Of a stretch of DNA of 64,000 nt, positions 17,731-27,172 are shown piece after piece. This stretch comes from Hyphomicrobiales bacterium (GTDB taxonomy: Bacteria > Pseudomonadota > Alphaproteobacteria > Rhizobiales > Beijerinckiaceae). The position numbers were made by a program, and so were the translations under genes. Each line of letters starts with the position of its first letter. Position 1 is the first letter of the stretch. The DNA lies in assembly GCA_947454055.1 (NCBI GenBank), contig CANGIS010000004.1:1-64000 (forward strand). Direction: 5' to 3'. The notes below the pieces were generated by a model that saw only the letters and a list, made by a program, of their open reading frames with translations, searched no databases and had not been told where the DNA came from.

Positions 17731-17976
17731 ATGACCCTTCAAGTTCGGAATGAACGGGCTAATCGTATGGCACGAGAATTGGCGGATCGTTGGCATACAA
17801 CGAAGACGGATGCGGTTATTCGGTCGCTCGAAGGGACGCTTAAAGCTGAGGATAGTAAGCTAACCGTCCAGGAGCGTATCAAACGGATTGCAGAAGATTT
17901 GGCAAAACGCTCTGCTGGTCGTGGTCGCGATATGAGCAAGGACGAGATCGACTCGCTTTGGGGCCATGAGGATTGA
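17731..17976 (+). CDS. VapB-type antitoxin (PSK/Rv0623-like)
   Basis: 81 aa. Type II antitoxin. The N-terminus TLQVRNERANRMARELADRW with TKTDAVIRSLEGTL is the PSK transcription-factor family pattern (ribbon-helix-helix-like DNA binding), and the C-terminus with MSKDEIDSLWGHED is the toxin-binding tail. It overlaps vapC by one base (TGATG), so the two are coupled. The pair is AT-richer than pheA and upp on either side, consistent with acquisition. Confidence 0.88.
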   Translation: MTLQVRNERANRMARELADRWHTTKTDAVIRSLEGTLKAEDSKLTVQERIKRIAEDLAKRSAGRGRDMSKDEIDSLWGHED

Positions 17977-18374
17977 TGTTCGTCGATTCTTCGGTGATTG
18001 TCGCCATTCTTGCCCAAGAAGAAGATGCGAGCGATTTCGTCGATATTTTGGCAAAATCGGATCGGCGGGCGACGTCGCCAGTGGTAATTTTAGAAGCCAC
18101 AATGCGGCTTTCAACCTTGCTGGGACTTTCCCCTCGTGAAATTGCTGAGTCTGTTGATCGATTGATTGACGAGCTATCGATGGAAGTCATTCCCTTAACG
18201 CAGGAAATGGGTAGCATCGCCATCATCGCCTTTGATAGATTTGGCAAAGGACGCCATCCGGCTCGTTTAAATTTCGGCGACTGCCTGTCTTATGCTGCTG
18301 CAAAGAGTCTGGGCGTTCCCTTGTTGTTTAAAGGCAATGACTTTCGCCAGACCGATATAGAGCAGGCTGTTTAA
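17976..18374 (+). CDS. VapC-type PIN-domain toxin ribonuclease
   Basis: 132 aa. The PIN-domain acidic quartet appears intact: Asp in MFVDSSVIVAIL (residue 4), Glu in VVILEATMRL (near 43), Asp in LNFGDCLSYAAAK (near 99) and Asp in LLFKGNDFRQTDI (near 117). VapC toxins cleave tRNA or rRNA. The start ATG at 17976 shares a base with the vapB stop. It converges with upp, 7 nt apart. The only complete toxin of the three toxin-antitoxin loci in the window. Confidence 0.9.
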   Translation: MFVDSSVIVAILAQEEDASDFVDILAKSDRRATSPVVILEATMRLSTLLGLSPREIAESVDRLIDELSMEVIPLTQEMGSIAIIAFDRFGKGRHPARLNFGDCLSYAAAKSLGVPLLFKGNDFRQTDIEQAV

Positions 18375-18381
18375 TCACCTC

Positions 18382-19011
18382 TCACTTCGTCCCGTACATC
18401 CTATCCCCCGCATCGCCCAAGCCGGGCACGATATAGCCGTGATCGTTCAGATGGCTGTCGATGGCAGCGGTCCAGATATGGACATCGGGATGCGCTTCGG
18501 TGAATTTTTTGATGCCTTCGGGAGCGGCCAGCAGGCAGACAAAGCGCAAATCCGTGACCCCGCGGCTTTTGAGGCGATCGACCGCTGCAATCGCCGAATT
18601 GGCGGTGGCGAGCATCGGGTCAAGCACCAGCACCAGACGCTCGGACACATCACTTGGCGCTTTGAAGTAATATTCAACAGCGGTCAGCGTTTCCGGATCG
18701 CGGTAGAGCCCGATATGGGCGACGCGGGCGGACGGAACGAGGCTGAGCATGCCATCCAAAAAGCCAACGCCTGCACGCAGAATAGGAGCGAGCACCAGTT
18801 TTTTGCCGGCAATCATCGGCTGCATGGTTTTTTCCAAAGGCGTTTCCACTTCGACCATTGCCAGCGGCAGATCGCGCGTCACCTCATAGGCAAGCAACAT
18901 GCCGATTTCATTCAGCAATTGGCGAAAATTCGTCGTCGAGCGGCTTTTATCGCGCATCAGCGTGAGCTTGTGCTGCACGAGCGGGTGGTTGACGACGGTT
19001 ACGCCTTGCAT
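18382..19011 (-). CDS. upp: Uracil phosphoribosyltransferase
   Basis: 209 aa, family length. Salvages uracil to UMP with PRPP. The N-terminus [18 protein letters not shown], the [13 protein letters not shown] segment, and the PRPP loop [20 protein letters not shown] are diagnostic, as is the C-terminal [16 protein letters not shown]. It follows deoB on the same strand after a 176-nt gap that contains a hairpin and probably its own promoter. Functional link to deoB is nucleoside/base salvage. Confidence 0.97.
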   Translation of the reverse strand: MQGVTVVNHPLVQHKLTLMRDKSRSTTNFRQLLNEIGMLLAYEVTRDLPLAMVEVETPLEKTMQPMIAGKKLVLAPILRAGVGFLDGMLSLVPSARVAHIGLYRDPETLTAVEYYFKAPSDVSERLVLVLDPMLATANSAIAAVDRLKSRGVTDLRFVCLLAAPEGIKKFTEAHPDVHIWTAAIDSHLNDHGYIVPGLGDAGDRMYGTK

Positions 19012-19151
19012 GGAAGCCTCACGGGTTAAATTGGAAAGTCAGTTTAGGCCCGATGCAGGCCGCTGACGATCCGCATTTACCAAGAGAGGAGGCGGCAAAG
19101 GGTGTTTTCCACCTAAATTGTGCGGAATGCGGCGGGATCAGCAGCATCATC

Positions 19152-19179
19152 GTCCTTGCGAGCCTTCGCTCGCAAGGAC
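19152..19179. repeat. Perfect 11-bp stem-loop related to the dispersed repeat
   Basis: GTCCTTGCGAG and CTCGCAAGGAC flank CCTTCG in the deoB-upp gap. The sequence resembles the core GTCATTGCGAG/CGAAG units of the repeat at 3.2-3.5 kb. There is no T-run on either side, so a simple terminator is less likely. Confidence 0.65.
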
Positions 19180-19187
19180 AGTTATGT

Positions 19188-20408
19188 TTAAAACCAGCCT
19201 TTGCCGTTTGGTCCCTTGGGCAGGCCAAGCCATTGGGCGATGCTCTCGCCAATATCGGCAAAGCATGCTCTCTTGCCGATGGCGCGCGGCACCAGCGACG
19301 GACCGAAACCCAGAATGGGCACATGTTCGCGGGTATGGTCGGTGCCCGTCCAGGTCGGATCATTGCCGTGATCGGCGGTGAGGATGACGAGATCATCCGG
19401 TTTGAGGCGCGCTTCCAACTCCGGTAAACGCCGATCAAACGCCTCGAGGCAAGCGGCATAACCGGCGACATCGCGGCGGTGACCGAACTCGGAGTCGAAA
19501 TCAACGAAATTGGCGAAGAGAAAACCGCCATCGGCGAGGCGGTCGATTTCCGGCAGCATCGCATCAAACAAGGCCATATTGCCCGCAGCCTTCACCTCGC
19601 GCCCCGTATGGCGATGGGTAAAAATATCGCCAATTTTGCCGATGGTGGCGATGTCGCGTCCGGCCTCTGCTGCGCGGTCCAACAGGGTGTCGCGAGGCGG
19701 CGGGATGGCGAAATCCTTGCGGTTGCCGGTGCGGTGAAAACCCGTCTCGGCGGAACCGACAAAAGGACGGGCGATCACGCGGCCAATGTTCAGCGGATCA
19801 ACCAGACCGCGCACAAGGCGGCTCAGGGCGTAGAGCCGTTCAAGGCCGAAGCTCTCTTCGTGGGCCGCAATCTGAAGCACGCTGTCGATCGAGGTGTAGA
19901 GGATCGGCTTGTTGCTCGCGACATGCTCTGGACCAAATTGCTCGATGATCGCTGTGCCCGAGGCGTGGCAATTGCCCAAAATGCCGGGAAGATTTCCTTG
20001 CGTGAGGATGGCATCGATCAGTTCGGGCGGGAAGGAATTTTCGAGACGCTCGAAATAGCCGAAGGCGAAATCGGCGGGCGCACCTGCAATTTCCCAATGG
20101 CCGGATACGGTGTCTTTCCCCTGCGATGTCTCGACCGCGTGGCCCCATAGGCCCTGGGGTTGGGCGGATGCGCCCGTAAGGGGAGGGCGGCGGCCGGTTG
20201 ACTGCTCGCATAGTTTGGCAAGGCCGAGGCGCGACAAAAACGGAAGCGCGAGCGGGCCTGACCGGAGGCCGATCCGGTCCGCGTGTCCCATGGCGCAGGC
20301 TGCCGCGATATGGCCCAGTGTATCGGCGCCCTCATCGCCATAGCGAGCGGCATCTGCGGCACCGCCGCAGCCCAATGAATCCATGACGATAAGAAAGGCG
20401 CGGGCCAT
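19188..20408 (-). CDS. deoB: Phosphopentomutase
   Basis: 406 aa. Interconverts ribose/deoxyribose 1- and 5-phosphates in nucleoside breakdown; alkaline-phosphatase superfamily. Metal ligands are visible in [14 protein letters not shown] (Asp9), the DTLGHIA segment (residues 30-36), [16 protein letters not shown] and [22 protein letters not shown] near the C-terminus. Length matches DeoB. Starts 8 nt after the yejF stop, so it is probably read from the yej transcript. Confidence 0.96.
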   Translation of the reverse strand: MARAFLIVMDSLGCGGAADAARYGDEGADTLGHIAAACAMGHADRIGLRSGPLALPFLSRLGLAKLCEQSTGRRPPLTGASAQPQGLWGHAVETSQGKDTVSGHWEIAGAPADFAFGYFERLENSFPPELIDAILTQGNLPGILGNCHASGTAIIEQFGPEHVASNKPILYTSIDSVLQIAAHEESFGLERLYALSRLVRGLVDPLNIGRVIARPFVGSAETGFHRTGNRKDFAIPPPRDTLLDRAAEAGRDIATIGKIGDIFTHRHTGREVKAAGNMALFDAMLPEIDRLADGGFLFANFVDFDSEFGHRRDVAGYAACLEAFDRRLPELEARLKPDDLVILTADHGNDPTWTGTDHTREHVPILGFGPSLVPRAIGKRACFADIGESIAQWLGLPKGPNGKGWF

Positions 20409-20416
20409 GTAATTGT

Positions 20417-22039
20417 CTATGATCCAAAGGTGCCGTGGGTACCGTCCCGATGAAAAGCGGCGGCAAACAGGGCTTTCGTATAATCGCTTTGGGGCGCTTT
20501 GAAGAGGGTATCCGCCGGGCCCTCTTCCACCACCTTCCCGTCGCGCATCACCATCACATAATTGGCCAGGGCTTTGACGACCTTGAGGTCGTGGCTGATG
20601 AAGAGATAGGCAAGGTTGCGTCGTTTTTGCAGGTCGCGCAGCAGATCGACAATCTGGGCTTGCACCGACATATCAAGCGCCGAGGTTGGCTCATCCAGCA
20701 CAACGAATTTAGGATCAAGCACCATCGCCCGCGCAATCGCGATGCGCTGGCGTTGGCCGCCGGAAAATTCATGCGGATAGCGGTCCATGGTTTTGGGGTC
20801 GAGACCGACATCGAGCAGGGCTTGGGCGACAATCTCGCGACGTTCTTCGACCGTCAACGCGGCGTTTTGAACCTCAAGCCCTTCGCCGACAATATCGGCG
20901 ATGGATAGGCGCGGTGACAGCGATCCATACGGGTCTTGAAACACGATTTGCAAATCACGGCGCAAGGGACGCATGGCGTTCGAATTCAAGCCATCCAACC
21001 GCTTGCCGAGATAGACGATCGGACCGTCGGATGAAATCAGGCGTAACATCGCCAAACCCAGCGTGGTTTTGCCGGAGCCCGATTCACCCACAACGCCGAC
21101 GGTCTCGCCGGCCCGAATACGGATGGAAACGCCATCGACGGCCTTCACATAGCCTGTGGCCTTTTTGAAGAATCCACGTTTGATCGGGAACCAGACCTTG
21201 AGCGCATTTGTATAAATCATCTCGGATGAATCGGCCGTAACCGTATGCGGCTCGCCCCGCGGCTCCGCCGCCAGGAGTTTTTGGGTATAGGCATGCTGCG
21301 GATGGGCAAAAATGTCGGCGACCTTGCCTTGTTCGACGATCTTGCCGCCGGTCATCACGCAGACGCGATCGGCAATGGCGCGGACAATGCCGAGATCATG
21401 GGTGATAAACAACATCGCCATGCCGCGACGCTGTTGAATGCTTTTGAGCAGACGAAGGATTTGGGCCTGAACGGTGACATCGAGTGCGGTGGTTGGTTCA
21501 TCGGCGATGAGAAGATCGGGCTCGTTGGCCAAGGCCATGGCGATCATCACGCGTTGGCGTTGCCCGCCCGAAAGCTGGTGCGGATAGGCATCAAGCCGGT
21601 TGGCGGCATCGCGGATGCCGACTTCGTCGAGCAATTCGAGAATGCGCGTTTTGGCGCGCTGGCCGGTGAGGCCTTTATGGAGCGATAAAATTTCGCCGAT
21701 CTGTTTTTCGATCGTGTGCAGCGGGTTGAGCGAGGTCATGGGTTCTTGAAACACCATGGTGATGGCGTTGCCGCGCACTTTGCGAAGCGCGGGCTCGTCG
21801 GCACGCATCAAATCCTCGCCCTTGAACAGAATGTGTCCGGAGGGGTGCGAGGCAGGCGGATAGGAAAGGAGCCTGAGGATCGAAAGCGCGGTAACGGATT
21901 TACCGGAGCCGGATTCGCCCACAAGCGCCAGCGTTTCGCCCTTTGCGATCTCGAAAGAGACATGATCCACCGCAAGCGTGGTTTGCCCGCCTTGGGCGAA
22001 GGCAACCGAGAGATCGGTGACTTTAAGAAGCGGGGCCAT
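20417..22039 (-). CDS. yejF: Tandem ABC ATPase of a YejABEF-type peptide importer
   Basis: 540 aa with two complete nucleotide-binding domains in one chain. First: Walker [41 protein letters not shown]. Second: [41 protein letters not shown]. Fused ATPases are typical of YejF. The ATG at 22039 overlaps the yejE TGA (TGATG); a GTG one codon upstream is possible. YejABEF imports oligopeptides, including microcin C in enterobacteria. Confidence 0.95.
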   Translation of the reverse strand: MAPLLKVTDLSVAFAQGGQTTLAVDHVSFEIAKGETLALVGESGSGKSVTALSILRLLSYPPASHPSGHILFKGEDLMRADEPALRKVRGNAITMVFQEPMTSLNPLHTIEKQIGEILSLHKGLTGQRAKTRILELLDEVGIRDAANRLDAYPHQLSGGQRQRVMIAMALANEPDLLIADEPTTALDVTVQAQILRLLKSIQQRRGMAMLFITHDLGIVRAIADRVCVMTGGKIVEQGKVADIFAHPQHAYTQKLLAAEPRGEPHTVTADSSEMIYTNALKVWFPIKRGFFKKATGYVKAVDGVSIRIRAGETVGVVGESGSGKTTLGLAMLRLISSDGPIVYLGKRLDGLNSNAMRPLRRDLQIVFQDPYGSLSPRLSIADIVGEGLEVQNAALTVEERREIVAQALLDVGLDPKTMDRYPHEFSGGQRQRIAIARAMVLDPKFVVLDEPTSALDMSVQAQIVDLLRDLQKRRNLAYLFISHDLKVVKALANYVMVMRDGKVVEEGPADTLFKAPQSDYTKALFAAAFHRDGTHGTFGS

Positions 22040-23181
22040 CACGAAAATGTCTTTCTCGGGTCAAACGCATCGCGCACCGCTTCGCCGATGAAGATCAGAA
22101 GCGAGAGCATGACCGCAATCACCATGAAGCCAGTGAGCCCCAGCCAAGGGGCGGCGATATTGGCTTTGCCTTGCAAGAGCAATTCGCCCAGCGAGGGGGA
22201 TCCGGGTGGCAATCCGAAGCCCAGAAAATCGAGCGAGGTGAGCGTGGTAATCGAGCCGTTGAGGATAAAGGGCAGGAAGGTGAGCGTTGCCACCATCGCA
22301 TTGGGCAGCACATGCCGCCACATGATGCGGGCATTGGAGAGGCCGAGCGCGCGGGCGGCGCGGACATAGTCGAAATTGCGGGCGCGCAAGAATTCGGCGC
22401 GGACGACATGCACCAAAGCGACCCATGAGAAGAGGAGCAATATACCGAGCAGGGTAAAGAAACTCGGCTGGAAAAAATTCGATAAAATCATCAAGAGATA
22501 CAGCGACGGAATGGCCGACCAGATTTCGATAAAGCGCTGGAAGTAAAGATCGATCATGCCGCCGAAATAGCCTTGGATGGCACCGGCCAGAATGCCGATG
22601 ACCGAGGAGATGGCTGCCAAGATCAGGCCGAACAAGACGGAGATACGAAAGCCGTAAATGATGCGGGCCAGCACATCGCGGCCGCCATCATCGGTACCGA
22701 GCCAATTCCATTCAAGATCAGCACAGTGCGAGCCGCCCGTGCGTCGGGCAATTTTGGCGCAAATCGTGTCTTTTTGCAGCCAGGTGGGAGGGGCCGGTGC
22801 GGGACTCGGGAGATCGAGATTGATGGTGTTGGACGCAAAGCGGATCGGTGGCCAAACGGCAAAGCCGTTGGCGTTGATCTCGTCGCGGATGACGGGATCG
22901 CGGTAATCGGTTTCTGCCAGAAACCCGCCGAATTTTTCTTCCGGATAATCAACCAGAATAGGAAACAGAATCTCGCCCTTATAGGCGACGATGATCGGCC
23001 GATCATTGGCGATGAGTTCGGCGAACAGGCAGAGCGTAAAGAGGGTGAAGAAAACCCAGAACGACCAATAGCCGCGGCGGTTCGCTTTGAAGTTTTCCAT
23101 GCGCCGCGCATTGATCGGCGACAGGCGCAAAAAGCCTTTGGCAGGGAGGGGCGGTGCGAGGCGGGCCTGTGGGTCGGTCAT
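22039..23181 (-). CDS. yejE: YejE-type peptide ABC permease
   Basis: 380 aa. The N-terminal signal anchor near residues 35-57 (WSFWVFFTLFTLCLFAELIA) is followed by the large periplasmic segment that sets YejE apart from DppC, with IVAYKGEILFPILVDYPE. The permease core has six membrane segments and the LGTDDGGRDVLARIIYGFR motif, then LTSLDFLGFGLPPGSPSLGEL, the EAA-loop region. The ATG at 23181 lies 4 nt past the yejB stop; longer starts would overlap yejB. Confidence 0.94.
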   Translation of the reverse strand: MTDPQARLAPPLPAKGFLRLSPINARRMENFKANRRGYWSFWVFFTLFTLCLFAELIANDRPIIVAYKGEILFPILVDYPEEKFGGFLAETDYRDPVIRDEINANGFAVWPPIRFASNTINLDLPSPAPAPPTWLQKDTICAKIARRTGGSHCADLEWNWLGTDDGGRDVLARIIYGFRISVLFGLILAAISSVIGILAGAIQGYFGGMIDLYFQRFIEIWSAIPSLYLLMILSNFFQPSFFTLLGILLLFSWVALVHVVRAEFLRARNFDYVRAARALGLSNARIMWRHVLPNAMVATLTFLPFILNGSITTLTSLDFLGFGLPPGSPSLGELLLQGKANIAAPWLGLTGFMVIAVMLSLLIFIGEAVRDAFDPRKTFS

Positions 23182-23185
23182 CGCG

Positions 23186-24310
23186 TCACACCTCCCGCGT
23201 TTCGAAATCGATGCGGGGATCAACCCACGTATAGACGAGATCGGACAGCAGGTTCACAAACAAGCCGAGCAGCGAGAAAATATAGAGCGTGGCAAACACC
23301 ACCGCATAGTCGCGGTTGACGATGGATTCAAAGGATAGCAACCCAAGACCATCGAGCGAGAAAACGGTTTCGATGAGCAAGGAGCCCGCAAAAAACGCGC
23401 TGATGAACGCACCCGGAAAGCCGGCGATCACGATCAGCATCGCGTTGCGGAATACATGGCCATAGAGCACTTGGGTTTCGGTCAGGCCCTTCATGCGGGC
23501 GGTGAGCACATATTGCTTGCGGATTTCGTCGAGAAACGAGTTTTTCGTGAGCAGTGTCGAGGTTGCAAAGGCTCCCAACGCCATCGACAGAATGGGCAAG
23601 GTCAGATGCCGTGCATAATCAAGCGCTTTGGCATACCAGGGCAGCGTTGCGAACGTATCGGACACCAGACCGCGCAGCGGAAAGAAGGGCGCGACCGACG
23701 AGCCTTCGCCGAACAGGATGATCAGTAAAATGGCAAAGAGAAAGCCCGGTATCGCATAGCCGATAATGACGACGGCGGAGGTCCATGTGTCGAAGCGCGA
23801 TCCGTCCGACATGGCCTTGCGGATGCCGAGCGGAATGGAAATCAGATAGGAGAGCAGCGTCATCCAAAGTCCGAGGGAGATGGAAACGGGCAGCTTCTCT
23901 TTGATCAGTTCGATGATCGACACATCCCGAAAATAGCTTTTGCCGAAATCGAAACGGAGATAATTCCAGAGCATGCGGGCGAAGCGTTCGGGGGCCGGTT
24001 TGTCAAAGCCGAATTGCGCTTCCAGCTGCTTGATGAATTTGGGATCGAGCCCTTGCGCGCCACGATATTTGGAGGAGCCGCCTTCCATCGATCCGCCGCC
24101 CGGCTGGCTTTGGCTGGTGGCGGAGAAATCGCCGCCCGCACTGCCCGAAATGCGCGCCGTTGCCGAGGAATCGGCCCCTTGCTGCAATTGCGCGATGATG
24201 CGTTCGACGGGCCCGCCCGGAGCGAATTGCACTATGACAAACGAGACCAGCATGATGCCGAACAAAGTCGGGATCATCAGCAGAATGCGGCGCAGAATAT
24301 AGGCGAACAT
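23186..24310 (-). CDS. yejB: YejB-type peptide ABC permease
   Basis: 374 aa. [20 protein letters not shown] is the usual YejB/DppB amino-terminus; the periplasmic loop (residues 35-110) has a Gly/Ser-rich low-complexity insert ([19 protein letters not shown]) that is common in YejB. The ATG at 24310, 4 nt after yejA, gives the normal length; the longer open frame extends into yejA and is rejected. Pairs with YejE in the membrane. Confidence 0.95.
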   Translation of the reverse strand: MFAYILRRILLMIPTLFGIMLVSFVIVQFAPGGPVERIIAQLQQGADSSATARISGSAGGDFSATSQSQPGGGSMEGGSSKYRGAQGLDPKFIKQLEAQFGFDKPAPERFARMLWNYLRFDFGKSYFRDVSIIELIKEKLPVSISLGLWMTLLSYLISIPLGIRKAMSDGSRFDTWTSAVVIIGYAIPGFLFAILLIILFGEGSSVAPFFPLRGLVSDTFATLPWYAKALDYARHLTLPILSMALGAFATSTLLTKNSFLDEIRKQYVLTARMKGLTETQVLYGHVFRNAMLIVIAGFPGAFISAFFAGSLLIETVFSLDGLGLLSFESIVNRDYAVVFATLYIFSLLGLFVNLLSDLVYTWVDPRIDFETREV

Positions 24311-24314
24311 GGCG

Positions 24315-26171
24315 TTATCCGGCCTTGCCAGTTTTTTGCGCTTTCGCCGTGTCATACCACCAGATGGTGGGGAAGGCGGAGGCGCCATAATCGGGCATCG
24401 GATCGGGATGGGAGAAGCGGTTCCAGCGGGCTGTACGGGAGAAGCCATAGGACCATTGCGGAACAACGTAATCATGGGCCAGCAGGACGCGGTCGAGCGC
24501 ATGGGTGGCCGCGATCAGTTCCTCGCGCGTTTTGGCAAAAATCACGCGATCAATCAGCGCGTCAATGCCCGCATCCTTGATGCCGATCGTGTTGCGCGAG
24601 CCTTTGACGTCGGCCGATTTAGATCCCCAGAATTCGCGTTGCTCATTGCCGGGAGAAAGCGATTCTCCCCATAAATCGGTTGTGATGTCATAATCAAAAT
24701 CACGCATCCGCTCTTCATATTGCGAGGGGTCAACCACGCGGACATTGACGGTGACGCCCAAGCGTTCGAGCGAAGGCTTCCAGAACAACAAGATGCGCTC
24801 GAAGGTTGGATCATCGGCCAGCAATTCGATCGCCAGCGTGTCGCCGGTTTTTGTGTTGATGCGCTTGCCGGATTTGATCTCCCAGCCCGCCTCTTTGAGC
24901 AGGCGATCGGCTTCGCGCAAATTATCCCGCACCGCTTGCGGATTGCCGTTGACGGGATTTTGATAGGGTGTGGTCAAAACGCTGGCCGGTATTAGGTCTT
25001 TGACACTTTCGAGAATGTCTTTTTCCAACCCCGCAGGCATGCCGGATGCGGAAAGCTCCGTGCCTTCATAGTAAGAGCCGATGCGTTTATAGGCGCCGAA
25101 AAAAACGGTCTTGTTCATTTCCTCGAAATCGAAAGCCAGATTAAGCGCCCGCCTGACCCGCTGATCCTGAAACTTTGCCCGACGCAGATTCATAATGAAG
25201 CCTTGCATGCGGCCCGAGGCGCGCTCGGCAAATTCTTCGCGGATCACGCGGCCATCTTTGACGGCCGGAAAATCATAGGCGGTCGCCCAGTTTTTCGAAC
25301 TGTTTTCCAGACGGAAATCATATTCGTCGCCCTTCAACCCTTCGAGCTGAACGGTCGTGTCGCGGAAATATTCGAAATGCATTTCGTCGAAATTATTGGT
25401 TCCGATATTGGCGGGCACCTTTTCGCCCCAATAATTTTTGACGCGCTCCAGCACAATGGTGCGGCCCGCGGTAAAATTTTTGATCCGGTAGGGCCCGGAG
25501 CCCAAGGGGGGCTCGAGGGTGGTTTCCGCGATCGAGCGCGGTTTGCCATCGGGCCCTTTGGCCTCCCACCAATGCTTCGGCAGGATCGGAAATTGGCCGA
25601 CAATTTGTGGCAGCTCGCGGTTGCCGGGTGCATCGAAGGTGAAGGTGACGTCGTGTCCGCCGGTCTTCTCGGCTCTCAACACATGCTCGAAATAAAAGGC
25701 ATATTGCGGGCTGTTGGCTTTCAACGCATCGAAGGAAAAGATGACGTCTTCGGGTATTACCGGCTCGCCATCCTGCCATGTTGCGTTGGCGCGCAAGCGA
25801 TAGGTGACGGACGAAAAATCGGCAGGATAGGTCAGCTGTTCGGCGAGCAGGCCATAGGCTGTTGAAACTTCATCGAGGGAATTGGACAGCAGCGTCTCGT
25901 AGACCGACCCAATTCCGGCAGCAATTTGACCTTTGACGCCGGCCACCACCAGATTGAAATTGTCAAAACTGCCGGTTGCGGCGAGACGTACCACACCGCC
26001 TTTCGGGGCGTCCGGATTGACATAGTTAAAATGTTTGAAGTCCGCTGGATATTTGGGCTCGCCCATCAAGGAGACGGCATGACGCCAAGCCGGTTCATCC
26101 GCCTTTGCAGGAACCAAGGCCGAGCCCAGCATGACGAGAGCGAGGATGCATCCAGTACCGAAACGCGCCAC
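24315..26171 (-). CDS. yejA: YejA-type extracellular solute-binding protein
   Basis: About 618 aa, family 5 solute-binding protein. The signal peptide is [20 protein letters not shown] then [19 protein letters not shown]-like [13 protein letters not shown] and [14 protein letters not shown] are YejA hallmarks. An AAGGAG Shine-Dalgarno sits 8 nt before the GTG at 26171; ATG codons at 26177 and 26192 are in frame but too close to, or ahead of, it. First gene of yejABEF, 66 nt downstream of recR counting from this start. Likely ligand: oligopeptides. Confidence 0.92.
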   Translation of the reverse strand: MARFGTGCILALVMLGSALVPAKADEPAWRHAVSLMGEPKYPADFKHFNYVNPDAPKGGVVRLAATGSFDNFNLVVAGVKGQIAAGIGSVYETLLSNSLDEVSTAYGLLAEQLTYPADFSSVTYRLRANATWQDGEPVIPEDVIFSFDALKANSPQYAFYFEHVLRAEKTGGHDVTFTFDAPGNRELPQIVGQFPILPKHWWEAKGPDGKPRSIAETTLEPPLGSGPYRIKNFTAGRTIVLERVKNYWGEKVPANIGTNNFDEMHFEYFRDTTVQLEGLKGDEYDFRLENSSKNWATAYDFPAVKDGRVIREEFAERASGRMQGFIMNLRRAKFQDQRVRRALNLAFDFEEMNKTVFFGAYKRIGSYYEGTELSASGMPAGLEKDILESVKDLIPASVLTTPYQNPVNGNPQAVRDNLREADRLLKEAGWEIKSGKRINTKTGDTLAIELLADDPTFERILLFWKPSLERLGVTVNVRVVDPSQYEERMRDFDYDITTDLWGESLSPGNEQREFWGSKSADVKGSRNTIGIKDAGIDALIDRVIFAKTREELIAATHALDRVLLAHDYVVPQWSYGFSRTARWNRFSHPDPMPDYGASAFPTIWWYDTAKAQKTGKAG

Positions 26172-26237
26172 GACCATATCTCCTTCATTCAACTTGCTGA
26201 TTCTGAACGAGAGCGGTGATTCAGTCCATAGGTGAGC

Positions 26238-26840
26238 TTACACCGACGTACGCTGCCGTATGGCGGCTGTCAGCGTGCCTTCATCGAGGTAATCGAGCTC
26301 GCCGCCGACCGGCACGCCATGGGCCAGTTTGGTGACGATCACGCCATAGGGCGACAAGAGATCGGTGATGTAATGCGCCGTGGTCTGGCCGTCCACCGTG
26401 GCATTCAACGCCAAAATGACTTCCTTGATGCCGCCGGACGCAACACGCGCGACGAGGGCCTCAAGGTTGAGATCTTTCGGGCCAACTCCATCAAGCGCCG
26501 CCAAGACGCCACCTAAAACATGGTAGCGACCGGCGGTGGCTCCCGCGCGCTCCAGCGCCCAGAGATCAGCGACATCTTCAACAACCACCAGCAGCGTATC
26601 GTCGCGTTTCGGATCCGAGCAGAGCGTGCATGGGGATAGGGTATCGATATTGCCGCAAGTATCACAGACCAGAATGCGCTCGCGCGCGACCTGCATGGCA
26701 TCGGCCAAGGGAGCCAGAATTTGCTCGCGCTTTTTGACCAAATGGAGCGCGGCGCGCCGCGCCGAGCGTGGCCCCAATCCTGGCAATTTGGCCAGAAGCT
26801 GAATGAGACGCTCGATTTCGGGGCCGGTAACAGAGGCCAT
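26238..26840 (-). CDS. recR: Recombination mediator RecR
   Basis: 200 aa. Works with RecF/RecO to load RecA on gapped DNA. An HhH segment ([21 protein letters not shown] cut here at its core, residues 16-35), the zinc finger CDTCGN...CTLCSD (Cys 59/62 and 71/74) and the Toprim domain with [15 protein letters not shown] are intact. Its ATG overlaps the ybaB stop by one base (TAATG). dnaX-ybaB-recR is one of the most conserved bacterial gene orders. Confidence 0.97.
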   Translation of the reverse strand: MASVTGPEIERLIQLLAKLPGLGPRSARRAALHLVKKREQILAPLADAMQVARERILVCDTCGNIDTLSPCTLCSDPKRDDTLLVVVEDVADLWALERAGATAGRYHVLGGVLAALDGVGPKDLNLEALVARVASGGIKEVILALNATVDGQTTAHYITDLLSPYGVIVTKLAHGVPVGGELDYLDEGTLTAAIRQRTSV

Positions 26841-27160
26841 TAAAACAGCTTCATGCCCGGAGGAATGGGAAGGCCGGCGGTAAGCGCCCCCATTTTGTCG
26901 GCTGTAAGCTTGTCGCCCTTGGCGCGGGCGTCGTTTAAGGCTGCGACGAGGAGGTCTTCCAAAATGTCCTTTTCCTCGGCTTTGAGCAGGCTCTCGTCGA
27001 TGGTTACGGCTTTGGTCTGGCCTTTGACCGACATGGTAACCGATACAAGGCCGCCGCCGGACTGGCCTGAGACTTCCATTTCATCGAGTTCGGCTTGAAC
27101 CGCGCCGAGCTTCGATTGCATCTCCTGCACTTTTTTCATCATGCCGAACATGTCTTTCAC
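26840..27160 (-). CDS. YbaB/EbfC nucleoid-associated protein
   Basis: 106 aa DNA-binding protein that forms tweezer-like dimers. The coiled-coil-like N-terminus [19 protein letters not shown] and the C-terminal [16 protein letters not shown] are typical. I use the GTG at 27160, which has GGAG 7 nt upstream; an ATG nine bases on (MFGMMKK) is the alternative. Located between dnaX and recR as in most bacteria. Confidence 0.94.
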   Translation of the reverse strand: MKDMFGMMKKVQEMQSKLGAVQAELDEMEVSGQSGGGLVSVTMSVKGQTKAVTIDESLLKAEEKDILEDLLVAALNDARAKGDKLTADKMGALTAGLPIPPGMKLF

Positions 27161-27172
27161 TGGTCATCTCCG

